Shown here: in pieces, positions 24,673 to 32,765 of the stretch
Layout of the letters: each line of letters starts with the position of its first letter
How positions within the stretch are numbered: the stretch's first letter is position 1
DNA from: Natronorubrum aibiense
Lineage (GTDB): Archaea; Halobacteriota; Halobacteria; Halobacteriales; Natrialbaceae
Length of the DNA: 64,000 nucleotides
Assembly: GCF_009392895.1 (NCBI RefSeq)
Contig: NZ_CP045490.1
Location: forward strand, 62,001-126,000
Direction of reading: 5' to 3'
Made by a program: the position numbers and the translations under genes
Notes under the pieces: model-generated
Databases searched by the model: none
Told to the model about the DNA's origin: nothing
The model's input: the letters and a program-made list of their open reading frames with translations, nothing else

Positions 24673-25257
24673 ATGGGGGGAAGTTCGTCGCGGGGGACGG
24701 AGCGGAGAGTCTCTGAAACGGATCAATCGGTCGGTGGTTCTGATGGGGAAGCACAACTATCGAGAGACACGGTATTCAAAACACTCTCCAATCGTCGTCG
24801 TCGGCTCACACTTCAGTACCTTTCCGAACACGGCACGAACGACGCGCCAGTTCGGCTTCGTGACCTCGCCGAATGGATCGCAGCCGCAGAGAACGACGTT
24901 CCCGTCGAGTCAGTCACGTACAAACAACGCAAACGGGTCTACACGTCTTTGTACCAGTCTCACTTGCCGGCGCTTCATCGAGATGGAATCGTCCAGTACG
25001 ATCGTGCCCGCGGAACCATTTCGATGACACCGGCTACCGGCACGTTCGATACGTATCTCGGATTCACTTCACAGACCGGTTCCGCCTGGTCGCTGTACTG
25101 GCTCGGACTCGGTGTCGCGTTGCTACTTGTTGCGCTTCTCTCCTGGTTTAATGTCGTCTCGTTCCCAATCTCCAGTCCGCTTCTCACGTTGGTGGTGTCG
25201 CTGGTGGTGCTCGCGTCCGCTGTTATATTTGCGCACACTGGCGCTCGCAGCGACTAA
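24673..25257 (+). CDS. Membrane-anchored winged-helix protein (DUF7344 type), second copy
   Basis: The 194-residue protein carries SRDTVFKTLSNRRRRLTLQY (about 29-48), VRLRDLAEWIAAAEND and YTSLYQSHLPALHRDGIVQYDRA, the winged helix of the same family as the gene at 20221. Two hydrophobic helices (about 137-158 and 163-187) follow at the C-terminus. The N-terminal 28 residues are Ser/Gly-rich. It is a single gene behind an AT-rich promoter and ends 44 nt before a run of seven T. It is probably a membrane-tethered DNA-binding regulator; the targets are not evident. Confidence 0.82.
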   Translation: MGGSSSRGTERRVSETDQSVGGSDGEAQLSRDTVFKTLSNRRRRLTLQYLSEHGTNDAPVRLRDLAEWIAAAENDVPVESVTYKQRKRVYTSLYQSHLPALHRDGIVQYDRARGTISMTPATGTFDTYLGFTSQTGSAWSLYWLGLGVALLLVALLSWFNVVSFPISSPLLTLVVSLVVLASAVIFAHTGARSD

Positions 25258-25300
25258 TCGAACCACGAATACGGATGACTCTCTCGTGATGACGAACGCG

Positions 25301-25307
25301 TTTTTTT
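25301..25307 (+). terminator. Oligo-T terminator after the winged-helix gene
   Basis: Seven consecutive T follow GACGAACGCG 44 nt after the stop at 25257. Archaeal RNA polymerase terminates at oligo-T on the non-template strand without needing a hairpin. Confidence 0.45.
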
Positions 25308-25456
25308 GATTCACACGCCGTTCGGAGCTGCCCTCTACGCGTCGATCTCTGTCCTGTTCACACGACTCGAGAGATGTGTCGCGTCTCCGGACCTGTGGGA
25401 ACAGCGACGCAGACGAACACCTGCACCCGCGAGTTATATGCTGAACAGGCGCAATA

Positions 25457-25476
25457 CCACGGCCTGAAGGCCGTGG
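25457..25476. repeat. Left-end hairpin of the TnpB element
   Basis: CCACGGCC-TGAA-GGCCGTGG is a perfect 8-bp stem with a tetraloop, of the kind recognised at the left ends of IS200/IS605 elements by the HUH transposase. The exact left boundary was not determined and may lie 10-20 bp further left. Confidence 0.6.
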
Positions 25477-25596
25477 ATACGCGCTGTCACTTAGTGACCC
25501 GTTCCACCGTCCTCGACAGGGCTGGATATTCTACCGTTCTCAATCCAAACTTTCACAAGAGATGCGAGTATAAGTGATTATAGAGACGTTCCACGA

Positions 25597-26916
25597 ATGC
25601 TGGAAGTCCACCGCACTCATCGGGCGAAAATCCTCAACCACCCACAGGCAGAGGATTCGCTTGACCGGCACGGGTGGAGTGCTAGTAAACTCTGGAACGT
25701 CGCTAACTACCACTCCCGAGAAGTGTGGGAGGAGACGGGCGAGATTCCTGACCACAGCGACCTCAAAGACGAGTTGAAGACTCACACCAAATACAAGGGG
25801 CTTCACTCACAGTCCAGTCAGCGCGTTCTGGAGGAACTCGCTGAAGCCTTCAACTCGTGGTACGGCAAGAGGAAGTCCGATACTCGAGCGAATCCGCCCG
25901 GCTACCGCAAACGCAACTACTACGACGACCACGGCAATCGCGTCCACGAAGAACACCCGCGTAGCACGGTGACGTGGAAGCAAAACGGCATCCGCCACGA
26001 CACCAAAAACAACCGCGTCCGACTCTCGAAAGGCGCAAATCACAAGGAACACCCCAAAGCGTGGGAATACATTCTGGTCGAATACGAAACCCGTCCCGGC
26101 GTAGAGGTTGAGAACCTGCAACAAGTCAGGGCCGTCTACGACAGAGCGAACGAGCGATGGGAACTGCACCTCGTCTGCAAAGACGAGATTGAGACGCCCA
26201 CCGCACCCGGTACTGAGACGGCAGGTGTCGACCTCGGCATCTGTAACTTCGCCGCCGTTGCGTACAGCACGGAAGAAGCCGACCTATACCCGGGAAATCG
26301 TCTGAAACAGGACGGCTACTACTTCGCGAAAGAAATCTCGAAGTGTGACGATTCAGGTGGCGAAACAGCAACCCGACTTCACCACAAGTGGTCGGAACGC
26401 CGTACCCACTTCTTTCACTCCTTAGCGAAGCACATCGTTGAGCGATGTGTTGAGAAGAGGGTTGGTCGCATCAACGTCGGCAGACTAGCTGGTGTTCGAG
26501 AGGACGAGAACGGCGAGTCGAAGAACTGGGGCCGCCACGGCAACCTCGACCTGCACGGGTGGGCATTCGACCGCTTCACCAGCATCCTCACCTACAAGGC
26601 GAAGGGTGAGGGTATCGAAGTCGTAGAAGTTTCAGAGCGCGACACGAGTAAGACGTGTTGTGTCTGTGGGAGGGAAGACGACAATCAGCGTGTTGAACGT
26701 GGCTTGTACGTGTGTGAAGAGTGTGATGCAGCGTTCAACGCTGACGTGAACGGGGCGGAGAACATCCGTCTCGAGTTGAACCGAAGTAACTCCGAGTCTT
26801 CCGGGCAGGTGTCTGGGGATAGGAGTACCGGCTGGTTGGCACAGCCCGGAGTCTACCTTCACGACCTCTCCCGCGGATTCCAACCTCGGAGAGAGGTGGT
26901 AGACTGCAAACCATAA
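25597..26916 (+). CDS. tnpB: TnpB RNA-guided nuclease of an IS1341-type element
   Basis: The 439-residue protein has an N-terminal Trp/His-rich region (DRHGWSASKLWNVANYHSREVW), the RuvC-I motif AGVDLGICNFAAVA (Asp about 216), the region GRINVGRLAGVREDENGESKNWG supplying the acidic RuvC-II residue, and the zinc finger CCVCG...CEEC followed by FNADVNGAENI with the third catalytic Asp. Length and order are those of intact haloarchaeal TnpB. TnpB cleaves DNA guided by an RNA derived from the element right end and favours element retention. No frameshift is seen, so it may be active. Confidence 0.93.
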   Translation: MLEVHRTHRAKILNHPQAEDSLDRHGWSASKLWNVANYHSREVWEETGEIPDHSDLKDELKTHTKYKGLHSQSSQRVLEELAEAFNSWYGKRKSDTRANPPGYRKRNYYDDHGNRVHEEHPRSTVTWKQNGIRHDTKNNRVRLSKGANHKEHPKAWEYILVEYETRPGVEVENLQQVRAVYDRANERWELHLVCKDEIETPTAPGTETAGVDLGICNFAAVAYSTEEADLYPGNRLKQDGYYFAKEISKCDDSGGETATRLHHKWSERRTHFFHSLAKHIVERCVEKRVGRINVGRLAGVREDENGESKNWGRHGNLDLHGWAFDRFTSILTYKAKGEGIEVVEVSERDTSKTCCVCGREDDNQRVERGLYVCEECDAAFNADVNGAENIRLELNRSNSESSGQVSGDRSTGWLAQPGVYLHDLSRGFQPRREVVDCKP

Positions 26917-26979
26917 TATCCCAACCCAGCGGCGCGGTGCCGTGGGATTCCCGCGTCTTCAGGCGCGGGAGGATGTCAA
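26830..26979 (+). ncRNA. Probable omega (right-end) guide RNA of TnpB
   Basis: In TnpB systems the guide RNA scaffold covers the 3' end of tnpB and the right end of the element, and the guide is the flanking sequence beyond it. Here the tnpB stop (26916) is followed by CGTGGGATTCCCG and the hairpin ending GCGGGAGGATGTCAA. The predicted guide would start at about 26980, inside the osmC gene. The 5' boundary is a guess. Confidence 0.5.
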
Positions 26980-27434
26980 GCATCAAGCGATTCGATGGTC
27001 ACGTTCGTCGGCGTCGGGTTTCCGATGTTGTCGCCGACGGGGCAGCGCTCTTCGACTGCTGCGCTCAACGCATCCAGAGTGTCTTCGTCGGCGTCAGACT
27101 CGACTTCGATTTTCACCTGAAGCTCTTGATATCCCGCTCGAACGTCTTCAGCGGCGCCGAGGAACTTTCGTGGATCGAGATCACCCTGGATCTCGATCTC
27201 GACGCTGTCGAGATCGATCCCACGCTCTTCGCTGACGGTATGCACGACGACATTGAGACACCCGGCCCACGCGCCGATGAGGTACTCAACGGGGTTTGGG
27301 CCACTGTTCGTGCCGCCCAGCGCTGCGGGCTCATCAACGACGAATTCGAAATCACGCGCCTCAACGACCGTCTTCGTCTCGCTCTTACTTTCAGCCGACA
27401 CTGCGAACCGTTCGACGTGATCTGCCTCGCTCAT
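26976..27434 (-). CDS. OsmC family peroxiredoxin-like protein
   Basis: The 152-residue protein has the OsmC pattern: NPVEYLIGAWAGCLNVVVH with Cys59 and VEERCPVGDNIGNPTP with Cys131, the two cysteines that reduce organic hydroperoxides or act on small thiol substrates. The length is normal. Its last codons (GAT GCT TGA) lie inside or against the right end of the TnpB element, whose terminal GGATGTCAA contains the stop on this strand. The original C-terminus may therefore have been replaced by a few residues, although the fold appears complete. Confidence 0.9.
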   Translation of the reverse strand: MSEADHVERFAVSAESKSETKTVVEARDFEFVVDEPAALGGTNSGPNPVEYLIGAWAGCLNVVVHTVSEERGIDLDSVEIEIQGDLDPRKFLGAAEDVRAGYQELQVKIEVESDADEDTLDALSAAVEERCPVGDNIGNPTPTNVTIESLDA

Positions 27435-27528
27435 TTACTGGTTCGATGAACTACTCTCTGATGAAGTGACCGATTGTGGGCGAATGCGCCGCCCTCTGTG
27501 ACGCTCATGCATCCCCTTCTTTCCAGCA

Positions 27529-27550
27529 GCGAGGGCTCTCGAGCCCTCGC
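27529..27550. repeat. Inverted repeat with 10-bp perfect arms
   Basis: GCGAGGGCTC and GAGCCCTCGC are exact reverse complements separated by TC. The hairpin is as strong as the ends of IS200/IS605 elements, but no transposase is nearby. It could be a relic element end, a transcription-related structure or an operator upstream of the OsmC gene. Confidence 0.5.
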
Positions 27551-27866
27551 TTGTCGCGGATTGGGATAATGGAGGGAGTCGCTCGTTACGGCAACTATTG
27601 CGATTTCCAGTCACTCCAGCAACTACGCCACCTATACTGAATACGAGTTTCACACTGCTACCTGAATACCGAATCCGTGCTACTGATGATAACGACTGAA
27701 GCGGGTACTCCACCGATCGCATAACTGTCGGCCGGTCGAACGTTCACTGACCGTCGGTGATTCGTGATGTCCGCGAGACCGTCGGTTTCGCTTGATGAGT
27801 CGCCTCGGCGTCTCGAATCACTTGACTCCGAGGCGGTTCACGTACCTCCCTACTGCCCCTCATAGA

Positions 27867-27875
27867 TTTATATGG
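27867..27875 (+). promoter_or_regulatory. TATA box of the creatininase-family gene
   Basis: TTTATATGG lies 22-30 nt before ATG 27897, the arrangement of a leaderless haloarchaeal transcript. This supports the chosen start against the longer frame from 27792. Confidence 0.65.
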
Positions 27876-27896
27876 CCAATTGTGGCATATGGAAAC

Positions 27897-28718
27897 ATGC
27901 CCCACTCGAGTAGGCTTGACGAACTACGACATCCGGAGGTCGAAGCGTATCTCGACGGTACAGAGACACCGACTGCGTTGATCCCAGTCGGGACGACAGA
28001 ACAACACGGCGAACATCTCGCCATGGGAACCGACGCGTTCATTCCGACTGAGATCTGCGAGCGAATCGCCGAGGACGTCGATGCACTCGTTGGTCCGCCG
28101 ATAAACTACGGTGCATCGGATATGCACGCCGGGTACGATGGAATCTCGTATCTCAATTACCGGACGTTAGCGACGGTAGTACGCGATATCGCGTACTCGC
28201 TGGCCGAGAGCGGGTTTACCGACGTCGTGTTCATTTCGGGCCATCTCACGAACGACTGGGCGGCGAAAGTCGGTGCCAACCAGGCTTCACACGATCTACC
28301 CGAAGAGCATTACGTGTACGCATTTCCCTACTGGGACGCGCTGAGTGGAGAGGATATGGAAGACTACCTCTCTTTCGATGCTGGATGGCACGCGAATATC
28401 GGCGAGACAGCCGCTGTAATGGCTATCGACGAGGGCCTTATCGACCTCGAGAGCACGTCCTTCGATGAACCCGACCTGCCGGAGGACATCGAGAATCCCG
28501 CAGCATTGTTAGATCACCTCCTGATTGGCAAAGGTGCATACTACCGGGTCAGCGAAACCGGTACGTGGGGTGATCCAAGCGAGGCGACCGCCGAACTCGG
28601 CGAGGAGTACTTTGACACGATCACGCACGCCGTTGCCGAACTTATCAATACCTTCCAAGAGGTTCGAGACGAAATCTACCAGCGAAAGCGCCCGGATCGT
28701 GCACAAGAGCAGTGGTAG
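27897..28718 (+). CDS. Creatininase (creatinine amidohydrolase) family metal-dependent amidase
   Basis: The 273-residue protein contains LIPVGTTEQHGEHLAMGTDAF at about 24-44, which supplies Glu, His and Asp metal ligands, and VFISGHLTND at about 108-117, which corresponds to the family NGHGGN loop with substitutions. The HAxIGETAAVMAID region (about 162-175) carries the last Glu ligand. Members hydrolyse creatinine, formamidopyrimidines or maturation peptides, so the substrate is open. The altered GHGGN loop argues against classical creatininase. It is a monocistronic, leaderless gene about 23 kb from the hydantoinase operon. Confidence 0.88.
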   Translation: MPHSSRLDELRHPEVEAYLDGTETPTALIPVGTTEQHGEHLAMGTDAFIPTEICERIAEDVDALVGPPINYGASDMHAGYDGISYLNYRTLATVVRDIAYSLAESGFTDVVFISGHLTNDWAAKVGANQASHDLPEEHYVYAFPYWDALSGEDMEDYLSFDAGWHANIGETAAVMAIDEGLIDLESTSFDEPDLPEDIENPAALLDHLLIGKGAYYRVSETGTWGDPSEATAELGEEYFDTITHAVAELINTFQEVRDEIYQRKRPDRAQEQW

Positions 28719-28829
28719 CCTCGTTTTGAGTATCTACGTTTCCAGAACCGAATCTGTCCGGGAGGTCGTTCCAGAACTATAGTCATGGCTTCGAAAAGCC
28801 GTACCCGGCCGCTGTAGTCACGACTGCAC

Positions 28830-29252
28830 TCAGCCCCACGTCCACCGTTTGTCGAGGACGTACCGATAGATACCACTGAGCGCGATGGCGATCCCGTTGG
28901 CCAGCAGATACGGCGTCCGGAGCCACTCGACGAACAGAAAGAGGATCCCAAGCTGAATCGGGATCGCCGTCCCGCGAACGACGTTCGTTTTGAGTAAGCC
29001 GACGAAATACTCGATTCGCCCCGTGTTCTGTGACGCTCGAAAGGTCCACGCGTTGTTGAGCACGTACGAGAGAATGATGGTGAGTTCGATGGCGATCAGT
29101 GCCCCGAGGAGATAATAGAGCCCTGCCCTGTCGACGAACGCCCAGAGCAACACCATCTGAACGCCAGCGGCAACGATCCCAACGATGACGAATCGTCGCA
29201 ACTGTGGCGCGATCGGACCGCTGTAGAGATTGCGGAGGAACGAACGGACCAT
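28830..29252 (-). CDS. GtrA-family membrane protein
   Basis: The 140-residue protein has four membrane helices (about 20-40, 48-68, 88-108, 112-130) and the GtrA signatures RRFVIVGIVAAGVQ, LSYVLNNAWTFRAS and LSGIYRYVLDKRWTW. GtrA proteins are thought to flip polyprenyl-linked sugars or otherwise assist cell-surface polysaccharide synthesis. Its start abuts the stop of the sulfatase-fold gene, so the two are co-transcribed and may act on the same surface glycan or glycolipid. Confidence 0.9.
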   Translation of the reverse strand: MVRSFLRNLYSGPIAPQLRRFVIVGIVAAGVQMVLLWAFVDRAGLYYLLGALIAIELTIILSYVLNNAWTFRASQNTGRIEYFVGLLKTNVVRGTAIPIQLGILFLFVEWLRTPYLLANGIAIALSGIYRYVLDKRWTWG

Positions 29253-30695
29253 CTATCGATAGCCGAGTGCTGTCAATCGTGCCTCGAGATCGTCGTCGAT
29301 TTCCCCGTCTTTGTCGTCGCCATCGCTTGTTGCAGCTGTCTCCCGTAGCACGCTCGCATGGTCTGCAGTGATCGCCGTGAACGCTTCGATTCGCTCTTGT
29401 TGGTCTGGGGTCGGATCGGTCGCAAGGTTCGTTTGCTGGGTCGGATCGGCGGGTCGATGGTACAGTTCACGGTCGTTCGTGTCGACGTTCTCGATGTAGA
29501 CCCAGTCCTGATCGCGAACGCTAATGAGCAACTCGCCATCCTCGAGCGACCGCGGGATCGGCTGTGCGGTCACGTCCTCGTCCCGAACAGTGACCGAGAC
29601 GACTGGTTCGTCGATCGGTGGCTCGTCACCACGAACGCTCGAGGCGAGTGACTGCCCGGACCAGGCGTCCGGTGGCTGTACGCCGAGCAGGTCCGTCGCC
29701 GTCGGCGGAATCGCGTCGAGCCCGACCTGCCGTTCCACGCGCCGGTTCTCACAGCCGGGCACATCGATGAGAAGCGGGACGCGAATCAGTTCGTCGTACA
29801 ATTTCGGATAGTGTGCGAGATGTCCGTGCTCTTGGAACTCTTCGCCGTGGTCGCCGGCTACAATAACGGCGGTGTCGTCATCGACGCCGGTTTCGGAGAG
29901 CGTCTCGAGGAGGCGACCGATGCTTGCGTCGACCTGTCGAACCGCTGCTTGATAGAGCGTTCGGAGGTCCTGAAGTGTGCGTTCGCTGACGTCCAAGCCG
30001 AGTCCCGTCCGGGTGTGGGCGAGCAACATCCGGTGGGTACCAACCAGTCCGTCCGACACTTCCCGGATGTAGCGAGGCGCGGGAACGTAGGGCGTGTGGA
30101 CGTCCATGTAATGAACCCAGAGGAAAAACGGTTCGTCCGTCTCTTCGACAAACGAACTCGCCGCGTGTTCGACGTCGAACAGCCGTGACGTGTCCAGAAA
30201 CGGTCGGTCCTCAGTGTTGCCTCGAAGCCACGATCCGGCGCGGCGGATCGGGGATGCGGCCAGTTGCAACCACGCCTCGACAGTCGGGTGAGTGGCGAGA
30301 TAGCGACTGTACACGCTGGAGCCAACGTTCGCAACGAACGAGTCGAATTCGTCAAACCCGTCGTCGTAGCCCCAGTGTGACGTTAGAAATCCGTTTGCAG
30401 CGTTGAACCCACCAGTCGAGAGTCCCGCATCCGACAGGATACTAGCAAGCGTCGGCGAATGCTCGACACCGATCTCCTCCGAATCGGCAAACACCGGTCG
30501 TGAGGCCAGCATCGACGGGAACGAAAACGGCGTCCAGTTTCCGGTCGCAAAGGCCCGTTCGAAGACGGTCCCACGGTCCGCGATCGAACGCAACACGGGT
30601 GTGTGTCGGTCGTCGTTGTACGGGCTGATTGCGTCCGCCCGAAGCGAATCGATCGTGACGAGAACGACGTTCGAAACGGATCGATCTGTTCCCAT
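29253..30695 (-). CDS. Sulfatase-fold (alkaline-phosphatase superfamily) hydrolase/transferase
   Basis: The 480-residue protein starts at ATG 30695. It reads NVVLVTIDSLRADAISPY (metal Asp), then FATGNWTPFSFPSMLASRPV where sulfatases have C/S-x-P-x-R, and later VIVAGDHGEEFQEHGHLAH with metal Asp/His and IRVPLLIDVPG. The nucleophile position holds Thr rather than Cys or Ser, as in phosphoglycerol transferases, so formylglycine sulfatase chemistry is unlikely. No signal peptide is visible. Coupling with GtrA suggests modification of surface glycans or lipids. Confidence 0.85.
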   Translation of the reverse strand: MGTDRSVSNVVLVTIDSLRADAISPYNDDRHTPVLRSIADRGTVFERAFATGNWTPFSFPSMLASRPVFADSEEIGVEHSPTLASILSDAGLSTGGFNAANGFLTSHWGYDDGFDEFDSFVANVGSSVYSRYLATHPTVEAWLQLAASPIRRAGSWLRGNTEDRPFLDTSRLFDVEHAASSFVEETDEPFFLWVHYMDVHTPYVPAPRYIREVSDGLVGTHRMLLAHTRTGLGLDVSERTLQDLRTLYQAAVRQVDASIGRLLETLSETGVDDDTAVIVAGDHGEEFQEHGHLAHYPKLYDELIRVPLLIDVPGCENRRVERQVGLDAIPPTATDLLGVQPPDAWSGQSLASSVRGDEPPIDEPVVSVTVRDEDVTAQPIPRSLEDGELLISVRDQDWVYIENVDTNDRELYHRPADPTQQTNLATDPTPDQQERIEAFTAITADHASVLRETAATSDGDDKDGEIDDDLEARLTALGYR

Positions 30696-31036
30696 TCGGC
30701 TACACCCTCCCACTGGGGAATCGACTCGAGCAGACTCGGTTCCATCGAGCACTGGTAGTTCGTCGGCCCCCCACCGGTATCCGAAACGGACGGTTCAACA
30801 CCCCCAATTTGGTTTGATTAGACACGGTACTAGTAACCGATCAGTAAATTATCGGAATGAGCGTTTCGATATCGTCGAAAACACTCACAATAGATTACAT
30901 ATCCCGGGGCGAATCCGCTCCATTTCGGGTCTCAGCTCGCCAAGTAACCGGGTATGTCACGTTTCGACTGTCGGGTGGGGCCGTTCGTTCTCGAGGAGAG
31001 AAGAACGCTTATGGTTACTAACCGGTTAGTCAACAC
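30696..31036. other. Divergent promoter region with TetR-type operator
   Basis: The region separates the sulfatase-fold gene (minus) from the zinc-ribbon membrane protein gene (plus). CTTATGG at about 31008-31014 is TATA-like, 23-29 nt before ATG 31037, and a perfect palindrome lies between (31017-31030). No gene is seen. Confidence 0.5.
31017..31030. promoter_or_regulatory. Perfect 14-bp palindrome, probable TetR operator
   Basis: ACTAACCGGTTAGT is a perfect dyad 6 nt before ATG 31037 and just after a TATA-like box, where binding would block initiation. The pattern and length are typical of TetR-family operators, and a TetR gene lies immediately downstream on the opposite strand. Confidence 0.6.
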
Positions 31037-31477
31037 ATGGGCCAGTCGATATCGCAGAAGCGACCGTGGCTTGCAGCACTACTCGCGGCACTCGTTACCG
31101 GGCTCGGCCATGCGTATCTCCGTCGGTGGCGTCGCGCATTCGGATGGCTCGCTGTCGCATTTCTCACGACAGCGCTGTTCGTCGATCCGACTGTCGTCGA
31201 CACGGTGGCGACCGGGGGCGGCGGCCTCGATGAGTTGGTTGCGACCGGTCCGATGCTGCTCGTCGTCGGTCTCAGTATCGTGGACGCGTATCTCCTCGCT
31301 CGTGCCCAGACCGTCGTCTCGAGTGTCCCAAACGCCGCGTCGGAGGAATCACACACCTGCCCCCACTGTGGCAACGAACTCGACGACGACCTCGAGTTCT
31401 GTCACTGGTGTACGGAATCGCTCGAGGGTCGTAACGGAGATCACCGCGAGGAACCAGCGACGGACGACCGCGACTAA
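31037..31477 (+). CDS. Membrane protein with C-terminal zinc ribbon (DUF7575 type)
   Basis: The 146-residue protein has hydrophobic segments at about 10-28, 33-50 and 66-88, including GLGHAYLRRWRRAFGWL as in small multi-pass proteins. It ends in a zinc ribbon HTCPHCGNELDDDLEFCHWCTESLEG with four cysteines. It lies behind a TetR-type palindrome and ends overlapping, tail to tail, with the TetR gene (31474-31477). The TetR protein is therefore likely to repress it. The biochemical role is unknown. Confidence 0.8.
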   Translation: MGQSISQKRPWLAALLAALVTGLGHAYLRRWRRAFGWLAVAFLTTALFVDPTVVDTVATGGGGLDELVATGPMLLVVGLSIVDAYLLARAQTVVSSVPNAASEESHTCPHCGNELDDDLEFCHWCTESLEGRNGDHREEPATDDRD

Positions 31478-32073
31478 TCGTCGGCGACTACGCGCGCAGT
31501 CACGTATTCCTCAGCGGTCCGTCGTGCCGTCGCGAGTGCACAGTCTTCGTCGAGCACGACGGCTCGAGTACGGGCACCGTCGACGATCGTCATGAGTGCG
31601 CGGGCCACGTGCTCCGTATCGACGTCGTTGAACACGCCGTCTTCGATTCCGTGATCGATCACCGTCCGAAGCAGGTATCTGACGTACTCGTCGTTCTGGC
31701 GAAACCGCTCACTGAACCGTTCTTTGTACGGTGCTTGGCTTCGCATTTCTAACACGGCGACGAGCAGATCGTGATGATCTTCGGGGTCGACGAGGAGTTT
31801 ATCGAGGAGTAACTCGAGTCGCTGCTCGGGATCGGTCGTCTCGACTTCGTGGACAGCGTCCTTGAATCGATCGAGGATGAAGTCGAGAAACGCTGCGAGT
31901 AGATCCTCTTTCGTATCGTAATGATAGTGGATCGCAGCGGTCGATTTTCCGTACTCGTCGGCGATCCGTTTGATCGTGAGATCGGCGTATCCGTACTCGC
32001 GAAGCGCGCGATACGTTGCACGCATGATCTCCTCGTTCGGATCAGACACCGTCTCGTTCCGCGGATCAGCCAT
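31474..32073 (-). CDS. TetR/AcrR family transcriptional regulator
   Basis: The 199-residue protein starts at ATG 32073 (MADPRNETVSDPNEEIM); an upstream ATG at 32121 adds a non-conserved stretch. The N-terminal HTH reads MRATYRALREYGYADLTIKR, IADEYGKSTAAIHYHYDTKEDLL. The C-terminal ligand domain follows with AVLEMRSQAPYKERFSERF. The predicted operator ACTAACCGGTTAGT precedes the convergent neighbour. Haloarchaeal relatives often repress transporters or membrane proteins. The ligand is unknown. Confidence 0.92.
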   Translation of the reverse strand: MADPRNETVSDPNEEIMRATYRALREYGYADLTIKRIADEYGKSTAAIHYHYDTKEDLLAAFLDFILDRFKDAVHEVETTDPEQRLELLLDKLLVDPEDHHDLLVAVLEMRSQAPYKERFSERFRQNDEYVRYLLRTVIDHGIEDGVFNDVDTEHVARALMTIVDGARTRAVVLDEDCALATARRTAEEYVTARVVADD

Positions 32074-32342
32074 TGTACAGGTAGTTACGTGGGCGTCAGA
32101 TAACAGTTTTGACCGCTGCATCTAGGATCGATGAGCGCTTGTTGCGTTCGTTCCCAATCGCTCCCTCTCGGACTCGAGCGGATGATCCGTCTGCTCGTTC
32201 CTGTTCTCGAATGCTCTTGACTGGCCGATTAGTAAGCTCGATGCGAACAGGACGAACGATGGGATCGTAACGGAGCGCTTTTGCTTTCGAAACGGAACAT
32301 CCACGCTCTGTGGGAGAACGAGCTGTGTCGATTCTACGTCGC

Positions 32343-32765
32343 CTACTCGACCGCCACAACCGCATCGAGTTGGACGTCGGCACCGCCGAGCAGCTCCGAG
32401 ACGCCGACAACTGACCGCGCCGGCACCTGTTCGTCGAATGCGTCTCGATAGACGTCGTTTATGGCCTCGTACTGTTGTAAGTCGGTGAGATACACCGTCA
32501 CTTTGAGGACGTCATCGAGGGTTCGGTCGTACCCCTCGAGCGTCTCGCGCAGGTTTTCGAGACACCGCTCGAGTTGTTCCGGCGCAGATTGCCTGTCGTC
32601 GACGGTACCGTCCACTGTTGGAAGATGTCCTTCCAGGAACAGCAGATCCGAGCTGCCGGTTTTCTGTCCGTAACCGCCGACGTAATCGGGCCCGTCACGC
32701 TGTTTGCGACCTGTAGCACTTGCACGAGACGTCAATTGATTTCGTTCGATGTTCGATTGCCTCAT
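32343..32765 (-). CDS. RidA family protein (Rid/YjgF/UK114)
   Basis: The 140-residue protein shows LLFLEGHLPTVDG, the helix QLERCLENLRETLEGYDRTLDDVLKVTVYLTD, and the active-site end DEQVPARSVVGVSELLGGADVQLDAVVAVE. Arg117 corresponds to the RidA arginine that binds the enamine/imine carboxylate, and the C-terminal Glu140 is retained. Such proteins speed hydrolysis of reactive enamines to ketones. The first 20-25 residues are atypical, so the true start may be further in. It has no operon partner. Confidence 0.85.
   Translation of the reverse strand: MRQSNIERNQLTSRASATGRKQRDGPDYVGGYGQKTGSSDLLFLEGHLPTVDGTVDDRQSAPEQLERCLENLRETLEGYDRTLDDVLKVTVYLTDLQQYEAINDVYRDAFDEQVPARSVVGVSELLGGADVQLDAVVAVE

Larger units (their letters stand above)
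25457..26979 (+). mobile_element. IS200/IS605-superfamily (IS1341-type) element with tnpB only
   Basis: The element runs from the left hairpin (25457-25476) through tnpB to the right-end hairpin CCGCG-TCTTCAGG-CGCGG (26951-26968) and terminal GGATGTCAA (26971-26979), a signature of haloarchaeal IS1341-type right ends. No tnpA is present, so it depends on a transposase elsewhere or is no longer mobile. The right end overlaps the stop codon of the convergent OsmC gene. Exact ends need comparison with an uninterrupted relative. Confidence 0.75.
27435..27896. other. Intergenic region with strong hairpin, no supported gene
   Basis: It holds the promoter of the OsmC gene (minus), the 10-bp-stem hairpin at 27529-27550 and the promoter of the creatininase-family gene (27867-27875). 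Open frames here are arginine/serine-rich and lack motifs. Confidence 0.5.

Noticed and set aside
27897-28718. Calling this gene a true creatininase
   Set aside because: The NGHGGN loop reads SGHLTND and the gene is unlinked to creatine-degrading genes, so only the family level is supported.
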